The translations under genes and the position numbers were made by a program. This document shows positions 54,601 to 64,000 of a stretch of 64,000 nucleotides of DNA, in pieces (within the stretch, counting starts at the first letter, position 1; the number at the start of each line of letters is the position of its first letter). Origin of the DNA: Maylandia zebra. Taxonomy: Eukaryota > Chordata > Actinopteri > Cichliformes > Cichlidae. The stretch is from contig NC_135182.1 of the NCBI RefSeq assembly GCF_041146795.1, forward strand, positions 3,434,501-3,498,500. The letters are read 5' to 3'. Under the pieces are notes generated by a model. It saw only the letters and a list, made by a program, of their open reading frames with translations, ran no database searches and had not been told where the DNA came from.

Positions 54601-57600
54601 CAAACAAGTACAAGATATTTACAATAAGCAGACCTCGGTGCAAGAAAGAGTCTTTCCAACACTGATGAGCACAGAGGCCAACTTTGACATTAAAAGGTGT
54701 AAAAACAAGTACAAGATATTAACAATAAGCAGACCTCAGTGCAAGAAAGAGTCTTTCCAACACTGAAAAGCACAGAGGCCAACTTTGACATTAAAAGGTG
54801 TTCAAACAAGTACAAGATATTTACAATAAGCAAACCTCAGTGCAAGAAAGAGTCTTTCCAACACTGAAAAAGCACAGAGGCCAACTTTGACATAAAAAGG
54901 TGTTCAAACAAGTACAAGATATTCACAATAAGCAGACCTCAGTGCAAGAAAGAGTCTTTCCAACACTGATAAGCACAGAGGCCAACTTTGACATTAAAAG
55001 GTGTTCAAACAAGTACAAGATATTTACAATAAGCAGACCTCAGTGCAAGAAAGAGTCTTTCCAACACTGATAAGCACAGAGGCCAACTTTGACATTAAAA
55101 GGTGTTCAAACAAGTACAAGATATTTACAATAAGCAAACCTCAGTGCAAGAAAGAGTCTTTCCAACACTGAAAAATGAAAGAGGCCAACTTTGACATTAA
55201 AAGGTGTAAAAACAAGTACAAGATATTTACAATAAGCAGACCTCAGTGCAAGAAAGAGTCTTTCCAACACTGATAAGCACAGAGGCCAACTTTGACAGGA
55301 AAAGGTGTAAAAACAAGTACAAGATATTTACAATAAGCAGACCTCAGTGCAAGAAAGAGTCTTTCCAACACTGATAAGCACAGAGGCCAACTTTGACATT
55401 AAAAGGTGTTCAAACAAGTACAAGATATTTACAATAAGCAGACCTCAGTGCAAGAAAGAGTCTTTCCAACACGGAAAAATCACAGAGGCCAACTTTGACA
55501 TGAAAAGGTGTAAGAACAAGTACAAGATATTTACAATAAGCAGACCTCAGTGCAAGAAAGAGTCTTTCCAACACGGAAAAATCACAGAGGCCAACTTTGA
55601 CATTAAAAGGTGTTCAAACAAGTACAAGATATTTACAATAAGCAGACCTCAGTGCAAGAAAGAGTCTTTCCAACACGGAAAAATCACAGAGGCCAACTTT
55701 GACATTAAAAGGTGTTCAAACAAGTACAAGATATTTACAATAAGCAGACCTCAGTGCAAGAAAGAGTCTTTCCAACACTGCTAAGCACAGAGGCCAACTT
55801 TGATATTAAAAGGTGTTCAAACAAGTACAAGATATTTACAATAAGCAGACCTCAGTGCAAGAAAGAGTCTTTCCAACACTGAAAAAGCACAGAGGCCAAC
55901 TTTGACATTAAAAGGTGTAAAAACAAGTACAAGATATTTACAATAAGCAGACCTCAGTGCAAGAAAGAGTCTTTCCAACACTGATGAGCACAGAGGCCAA
56001 CTTTGACATTAAAAGGTGTAAAAACAAGTACAAGATATTTACAATAAGCAGACCTCAGTGCAAGAAAGAGTCTTTCCAACACTGAAAAATGAAAGAGGCC
56101 AACTTTGACATTAAAAGGTGTAAAAACAAGTACAAGATATTTACAATAAGCAGACCTCAGTGCAAGAAAGAGTCTTTCCAACACTGATAAGCACAAAGGC
56201 CAACTTTGACATTAAAAGGTGTAAAAACAAGTACAAGATATTTACAATAAGCAGACCTCAGTGCAAGAAAGAGTCTTTCCAACACTGAAAAATGAAAGAG
56301 GCCAACTTTGACATTAAAAGGTGTAAAAACAAGTACAAGATATTTACAATAAGCAGACCTCAGTGCAAGAAAGAGTCTTTCCAACACTGATGAGCACAGA
56401 GGCCAACTTTGACATAAAAAGGTGTTCAAACAAGTACAAGATATTTACAGTAAGCAAACCTCAGTGCAAGAAAGAGTCTTTCCAACACTGATAAGCACAG
56501 AGGCCAACTTTGACATTAAAAGGTGTTCAAACAAGTACAAGATATTTACAATAAGCAGACCTCAGTGCAAGAAAGAGTCTTTCCAACACTGATGAGCACA
56601 GAGGCCAACTTTGACATTAAAAGGTGTAAAAACAAGTACAAGATATTTACAATAAGCAGACCTCAGTGCAAGAAAGAGTCTTTCCAACACTGAAAAATGA
56701 AAGAGGCCAACTTTGACATTAAAAGGTGTAAAAACAAGTACAAGATATTTACAATAAGCAGACCTCAGTGCAAGAAAGAGTCTTTCCAACACTGATAAGC
56801 ACAGAGGCCAACTTTGACATTAAAAGGTGTAAAAACAAGTACAAGATATTTACAATAAGCAGACCTCAGTGCAAGAAAGAGTCTTTCCAACACTGATGAG
56901 CACAGAGGCCAACGTTGACATTAAAAGGTGTAAAAACAAGTACAAGATATTTACAATAAGCAGACCTCAGTGCAAGAAAGAGTCTTTCCAACACTGAAAA
57001 ATGAAAGAGGCCAACTTTGACATTAAAAGGTGTAAAAACAAGTACAAGATATTTACAATAAGCAGACCTCAGTGCAAGAAAGAGTCTTTCCAACACTGAT
57101 AAGCACAGAGGCCAACTTTGACATTAAAAGGTGTAAAAACAAGTACAAGATATTTACAATAAGCAGACCTCAGTGCAAGAAAGAGTCTTTCCAACACTGA
57201 TGAGCACAGAGGCCAACGTTGACATTAAAAGGTGTAAAAACAAGTACAAGATATTTACAATAAGCAAACCTCAGTGCAAGAAAGAGTCTTTCCAACACTG
57301 AAAAAATGAAAGAGGCCAACTTTGACATGAAAAGGTGTAAAAACAAGTACAAGATATTTACAATAAGCAGACCTCAGTGCAAGAAAGAGTCTTTCCAACA
57401 CTGAAAAAATGAAAGAGGCCAACTTTGACATGAAAAGGTGTAAAAACAAGTACAAGATATTTACAATAAGCAGACCTCAGTGCAAGAAAGAGTCTTTCCA
57501 ACACTGATAAGCACAGAGGCCAACTTTGACATGAAAAGGTGTAAAAACAAGTACAAGATATTTACAATAAGCAGACCTCAGTGCAAGAAAGAGTCTTTCC

Positions 57601-60600
57601 AACACTGAAAAAATGAAAGAGGCCAACTTTGACATGAAAAGGTGTAAAAACAAGTACAAGATATTTACAATAAGCAGACCTCAGTGCAAGAAAGAGTCTT
57701 TCCAACACTGAAAAATGAAAGAGGCCAACTTTGACATTAAAAGGTGTAAAAACAAGTACAAGATATTTACAATAAGCAGACCTCAGTGCAAGAAAGAGTC
57801 TTTCCAACACTGAAAAATGAAAGAGGCCAACTTTGCCATTAAAAGGTGTAAAAACAAGTACAAGATATTTACAATAAGCAGACCTCAGTGCAAGAAAGAG
57901 TCTTTCCAACACGGAAAAATCACAAAGGCCAACTTTGACATGAAAAGGTGTTCAAACAAGTACAAGATATTTACAATAAGCAGACCTCAGTGCAGAAAGA
58001 GTCTTTCCAACACTGATAAGCACAGAGGCCAACTTTGACATTAAAAGGTGTTCAAACAAGTACAAGATATTTACAATAAGCAGACCTCAGTGCAAGAAAG
58101 AGTCTTTCCAACACGGAAAAATCACAAAGGCCAACTTTGACATGAAAAGGTGTTCAAACAAGTACAAGATATTTACAATAAGCAGACCTCAGTGCAAGAA
58201 AGAGTCTTTCCAACACTGAAAAATCACAGAGGCCAACTTTGACATGAAAAGGTGTAAAAACAAGTACAAGATATTAACAATAAGCAGACCTCAGTGCAAG
58301 AAAGAGTCTTTCCAACACGGAAAAATCACAGAGGCCAACTTTGACATGAAAAGGTGTTCAAACAAGTACAAGATATTTACAATAAGCAGACCTCAGTGCA
58401 AGAAAAAGAGTCTTTCCAACACGGAAAAATCACAGAGGCCAACTTTGACATTAAAAGGTGTAAAAACAAGTACAAGATATTTACAATAAGCAGACCTCAG
58501 TGCAGAAAGAGTCTTTCCAACACTGATAAGCACAGAGGCCAACTTTGACATGAAAAGGTGTTCAAACAAGTACAAGATATTTACAATAAGCAGACCTCAG
58601 TGCAAGAAAGAGTCTTTCCAACACTGAAAAATCACAGAGGCCAACTTTGACATTAAAAGGTGTAAAAACAAGACAAGTACAAGAAATTTACAATAAGCAA
58701 ACCTCAGTGCAAGAAAGAGTCTTTCCAACACTGAAAAAGCACAGAGGCCAACTTTGACATTAAAAGGTGTAAAAACAAGTACAAGATATTTACAATAAGC
58801 AGACCTCATTGCAAGAAAGAGTCTTTCCAACACTGATAAGCACAGAGGCCAACTTTGACATTAAAAGGTGTTCAAACAAGTACAAGAAATTTACAATAAG
58901 CAGACCTCAGTGCAAGAAAGAGTCTTTCCAACACTGATGAGCACAGAGGCCAACTTTGACATTAAAAGGTGTTCAAACAAGTACAAGATATTCACAATAA
59001 GCAGACCTCAGTGCAAGAAAAAGAGTCTTTCCAACACTGATGAGCACAGAGGCCAACTTTGACATTAAAAGGTGTAAAAACAAGTACAAGATATTTACAA
59101 TAAGCAAACCTCAGTGCAAGAAAGAGTCTTTCCAACACTGATGAGCACAGAGGCCAACTTTGACATTAAAAGGTGTTCAAACAAGTACAAGATATTCACA
59201 ATAAGCAGACCTCAGTGCAAGAAAAAGAGTCTTTCCAACACTGATAAGCACAGAGGCCAACTTTGACATTAAAAGGTGTTCAAACAAGTACAAGATATTA
59301 ACAATAAGCAAACCTCAGTGCAAGAAAGAGTCTTTCCAACACTGATAAGCACAGAGGCCAACTTTGACATTAAAAGGTGTTCAAACAAGTACAAGATATT
59401 AACAATAAGCAAACCTCAGTGCAAGAAAGAGTCTTTCCAACACTGATAAGCACAGAGGCCAACTTTGACATTAAAAGGTGTTCAAACAAGTACAAGATAT
59501 TTACAATAAGCAGACCTCAGTGCAAGAAAGAGTCTTTCCAACACGGAAAAATCACAAAGGCCAACTTTGACATTAAAAGGTGTTCAAACAAGTACAAGAT
59601 ATTTACAATAAGCAGACCTCAGTGCAAGAAAGAGTCTTTCCAACACTGAAAAATGAAAGAGGCCAACTTTGACATTAAAAGGTGTAAAAACAAGTACAAG
59701 ATATTTACAATAAGCAGACCTCAGTGCAAGAAAGAGTCTTTCCAACACTGAAAAATGAAAGAGGCCAACTTTGACATTAAAAGGTGTAAAAACAAGTACA
59801 AGATATTTACAATAAGCAGACCTCAGTGCAAGAAAGAGTCTTTCCAACACTGAAAAAGCACAGAGGCCAACTTTGACATTAAAAGGTGTAAAAAAAAGTA
59901 CAAGATATTTACAATAAGCAGACCTCAGTGCAAGAAAGAGTCTTTCCAACACTGATGAGCACAGAGGCCAACTTTGACATTAAAAGGTGTTCAAACAAGT
60001 ACAAGATATTTACAATAAGCAGACCTCAGTGCAAGAAAGAGTCTTTCCAACACTGAAAAATGAAAGAGGCCAACTTTGACATTAAAAGGTGTAAAAACAA
60101 GTACAAGATATTTACAATAAGCAAACCTCAGTGCAAGAAAGAGTCTTTCCAACACTGAAAAATGAAAGAGGCCAACTTTGACATGAAAAGGTGTAAAAAC
60201 AAGTACAAGATATTTACAATAAGCAGACCTCAGTGCAAGAAAGAGTCTTTCCAACACTGATAAGCACAGAGGCCAACTTTGACATTAAAAGGTGTTCAAA
60301 CAAGTACAAGATATTTACAATAAGCAGACCTCAGTGCAAGAAAGAGTCTTTCCAACACTGATAAGCACAGAGGCCAACTTTGACATTAAAAGGTGTAAAA
60401 ACAAGTACAAGATATTCACAATAAGCAGACCTCAGTGCAAGAAAGAGTCTTTCCAACACTGATAAGCACAGAGGCCAACTTTGACATTAAAAGGTGTTCA
60501 AACAAGTACAAGATATTTACAATAAGCAGACCTCAGTGCAAGAAAGAGTCTTTCCAACACTGATAAGCACAGAGGCCAACTTTGACATTAAAAGGTGTAA

Positions 60601-63600
60601 AAACAAGTACAAGATATTTACAATAAGCAGACCTCAGTGCAAGAAAGAGTCTTTCCAACACTGATAAGCACAGAGGCCAACTTTGACATTAAAAGGTGTT
60701 CAAAGAAGTACAAGATATTTACAATAAGCAAACCTCAGTGCAAGAAAGAGTCTTTCCAACACTGAAAAATGAAAGAGGCCAACTTTGACATGAAAAGGTG
60801 TAAAAACAAGTACAAGATATTTACAATAAGCAGACCTCAGTGCAAGAAAGAGTCTTTCCAACACTGATAAGCACAGAGGCCAACTTTGACATTAAAAGGT
60901 GTTCAAACAAATACAAGATATTAACAATAAGCAGACCTCAGTGCAAGAAAGAGTCTTTCCAACACTGAAAAAGCACAGAGGCCAACTTTGACATGAAAAG
61001 GTGTAAAAACAAGTACAAGATATTTACAATAAGCAAACCTCAGTGCAAGAAAGAGTCTTTCCAACACTGAAAAAGCACAGAGGCCAACTTTGACATGAAA
61101 AGGTGTAAAAACAAGTACAAGATATTTACAATAAGCAGACCTCAGTGCAAGAAAGAGTCTTTCCAACACTGATAAGCACAGAGGCCAACTTTGACATTAA
61201 AAGGTGTAAAAACAAGTACAAGATATTTACAATAAGCAGACCTCAGTGCAAGAAAGAGTCTTTCCAACACTGAAAAAGCACAGAGGCCAACTTTGACATT
61301 AAAAGGTGTAAAAACAAGTACAAGATATTTACAATAAGCAGACCTCAGTGCAAGAAAGAGTCTTTCCAACACTGATAAGCACAGAGGCCAACTTTGACAT
61401 TAAAAGGTGTTCAAACAAATACAAGATATTTACAATAAGCAGACCTCAGTGCAAGAAAGAGTCTTTCCAACACTGAAAAAGCACAGAGGCCAACTTTGAC
61501 ATTAAAAGGTGTAAAAACAAGTACAAGATATTTACAATAAGCAGACCTCAGTGCAAGAAAAAGAGTCTTTCCAACACGGAAAAATCACAGAGGCCAACTT
61601 TGACATGAAAAGGTGTAAGAACAAGTACAAGATATTTACAATAAGCAGACCTCAGTGCAAGAAAGAGTCTTTCCAACACTGATAAGCACAGAGGCCAACT
61701 TTGACATTAAAAGGTGTAAAAACAAGTACAAGATATTTACAATAAGCAGACCTCAGTGCAAGAAAGAGTCTTTCCAACACGGAAAAATCACAGAGGCCAA
61801 CTTTGACATGAAAAGGTGTAAGAACAAGTACAAGATATTTACAATAAGCAGACCTCAGTGCAAGAAAGAGGCTTTCCAACACTGAAAAAGCACAGAGGCC
61901 AACTTTGACATTAAAAGGTGTTCAAACAAGTACAAGATATTTACAATAAGCAGACCTCAGTGCAAGAAAGAGTCTGTCCAACACTGATAAGCACAGAGGC
62001 CAACTTTGACATTAAAAGGTGTTCAAACAAGTACAAGATATTTACAATAAGCAGACCTCAGTGCAAGAAAGAGTCTTTCCAACACTGAAAAAGCACAGAG
62101 GCCAACTTTGACATGAAAAGGTGTTCAAACAAGTACAAGATGTTCACAATAAGCAGGCCTCAGTGCAAGAAAGAGTTTCCAACACGGGAAAATCACAGAG
62201 GCCAACTTGGACATGAAAAGGTGTTCAAACAAATACAAGATATTAACAATAAGCAGACCTCAGTGCAAGAAGAGTCTTTCCAACAAGGAAAAATCACAGA
62301 GGCCAACTTTGACATGAAAAGGTGTAAAAACAAGTACAAGATATTTACAATAAGCAAACCTCAGTGCAAGAAAGAGTCTTTCCAACACTGATAAGCACAG
62401 AGGCCAACTTTGACATTAAAAGGTGTAAAAACAAGTACAAGATATTTACAATAAGCAGACCTCAGTGCAAGAAAGAGTCTTTCCAACACTGATAAGCACA
62501 GAGGCCAACTTTGACATTAAAAGGTGTAAAAACAAGTACAAGATATTCACAATAAGCAGACCTCAGTGCAAGAAAGAGTCTTTCCAACACTGATAAGCAC
62601 AGAGGCCAACTTTGACATTAAAAGGTGTTCAAACAAATACAAGATATTAACAATAAGCAGACCTCAGTGCAAGAAAGAGTCTTTCTAACACTGATAAGCA
62701 CAGAGGCCAACTTTGACATTAAAAGGTGTTCAAACAAGTACAAGATATTTACAATAAGCAGACCTCAGTGCAAGAAAGAGTCTTTCCAACACTGATAAGC
62801 ACAGAGGCCAACTTTGACATTAAAAGGTGTTCAAACAAGTACAAGATATTTACAATAAGCAGACCTCAGTGCAAGAAAGAGTCTTTCCAACACTGATAAG
62901 CACAGAGGCCAACTTTGACATTAAAAGGTGTAAAAACAAGTACAAGATATTAACAATAAGCAGACCTCAGTGCAAGAAAGAGTCTTTCCAACACTGAAAA
63001 ATGAAAGAGGCCAACTTTGACATTCAAAGGTGTAAAAACAAGTACAAGATATCTACAATAAGCAGACCTCGGTGCAAGAAAGAGTCTTTCCAACACTGAT
63101 GAGCACAGAGGCCAACTTTGACATGAAAAGGTGTAAAAACAAGTACAAGATATTTACAATAAGCAGACCTCAGTGCAAGAAAGAGTCTTTCCAACACTGA
63201 AAAAGCACAGAGGCCAACTTTGACATTAAAAGGTGTAAAAAAAAGTACAAGATATTTACAATAAGCAAACCTCAGTGCAAGAAAGAGTCTTTCCAACACT
63301 GATGAGCACAGAGGCCAACTTTGACATGAAAAGGTGTAAAAACAAGTACAAGATATTTACAATAAGCAGACCTCAGTGCAAGAAAGAGTCTTTCCAACAC
63401 TGAAAAAGCACAGAGGCCAACTTTGACATTAAAAGGTGTAAAAACAAGTACAAGATATTTACAATAAGCAAACCTCAGTGCAAGAAAGAGTCTTTCCAAC
63501 ACTGATAAGCACAGAGGCCAACTTTGACATTAAAAGGTGTTCAAACAAGTACAAGATATTTACAATAAGCAGACCTCAGTGCAAGAAAGAGTCTTTCCAA

Positions 63601-64000
63601 CACTGAAAAAGCACAGAGGCCAACTTTGACATTAAAAGGTGTAAAAACAAGTACATGATATTTACAATAAGCAGACCTCAGTGCAAGAAAGAGTCTTTCC
63701 AACACTGAAAAAGCACAGAGGCCAACTTTGACATTAAAAGGTGTTCAAACAAGTACAAGATATTTACAATAAGCAGACCTCAGTGCAAGAAAGAGTCTTT
63801 CCAACACTGATAAGCACAGAGGCCAACTTTGACATTAAAAGGTGTAAAAACAAGTACAAGATATTAACAATAAGCAGACCTCAGTGCAAGAAAGAGTCTT
63901 TCCAACACTGAAAAATGAAAGAGGCCAACTTTGACATTCAAAGGTGTAAAAACAAGTACAAGATATCTACAATAAGCAGACCTCGGTGCAAGAAAGAGTC
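45637..64000 (+). repeat. 101/102-bp satellite array, ~180 units, continues past window
   Basis: Uniform tandem array, core as in 1-221. Two common core variants (GGTGTAAAAACAAG and GGTGTTCAAACAAG) and several linkers (GATAAGCACA, GATGAGCACA, GAAAAAGCACA, GAAAAATGAAA, GGAAAAATCACA) are mixed along it. Rare units have a 2-base A-A insertion (GCAAGAAAAAGAG) or a missing base. 102-bp units keep a frame open (plus: KCKNKYKIFTISRPQ type; minus: LERLFLALRSAYCKYLVLVF type), and 101-bp units close it. All open frames here are repeat artefacts. No gene or other element was seen inside. Confidence 0.97.

Noticed and set aside
45637..64000. Possible CRISPR array or repeat-protein gene in the 101/102-bp array
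   Set aside because: There are no unique spacers between short repeats; the whole unit repeats. Open frames exist on both strands only because 102 is a multiple of 3 and close wherever a 101-bp unit occurs.

Overview
The window looks like repeat-rich, probably heterochromatic or pericentromeric, DNA of a teleost fish. The evidence is the company of repeats: L2/Maui-like LINEs with the ATTGAATTGAATT 3' tail, a Tc1 element, Ty3/Gypsy elements, hAT and Tc1-type MITEs, long (CA)n tracts and spliced genes with GT-AG introns. I cannot name the species. No rRNA or tRNA gene, CRISPR array or bacterial operon was seen.

Layout. 1-221 is the end of a 101/102-bp satellite array, in the same orientation as the large array of this satellite at 45637-64000 (about 180 units, running off the window). 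A solo LTR (222-1201) sits inside a satellite monomer with a TTTC target duplication. 1261-5200 is a truncated Gypsy gag-pol element (minus strand), fused on one side to satellite and on the other to a 5'-truncated L2 LINE (5201-6757) that carries an hAT MITE. 6758-8641 is non-coding and holds microsatellites and a solo LTR (7844-8383, target duplication AAATC).

8642-26607 is the most interesting segment. It is bounded by inverted copies of the same repeat, whose outer ends match base for base over long stretches and which are built internally of tandem modules. It is flanked by an imperfect 9-bp direct repeat. I read it as one ~18-kb Foldback/MULE-like transposon. It holds (i) plus-strand remnants of a MULE-like/C19-peptidase-like gene (10963-11787, 14492-15116, 25377-25676, polyA signal at 25857), and (ii) a nested minus-strand gene of ten recognisable exons (24307 down to 16253). 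Their splice phases agree throughout. That gene joins a KMT5A-like SET domain, a small Cys/His domain, an acidic region, C2H2-like fingers, the C-terminal half of a tyrosine-recombinase-like domain and a conserved C-terminal domain. The recombinase part has a probable deletion plus frameshift. L2, Tc1 and two MITE insertions decorate the introns.

26617-28700 has no gene I recognise. 28722-41300 is a ~12.6-kb tandem array of a 39-bp unit (mostly 39, some 38 bp). Because 39 = 3 x 13, it gives spurious open frames on both strands. 41301-42100 is the 3' end of another LINE (minus). 42101-45636 is a pol-less LTR retrotransposon (minus) with a long Pro/Ser/Gln-rich ORF and mosaic LTRs. It abuts the satellite directly.

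Nothing here looks like an ordinary housekeeping gene. The genes present are transposon-borne or transposon-derived, and most are broken.
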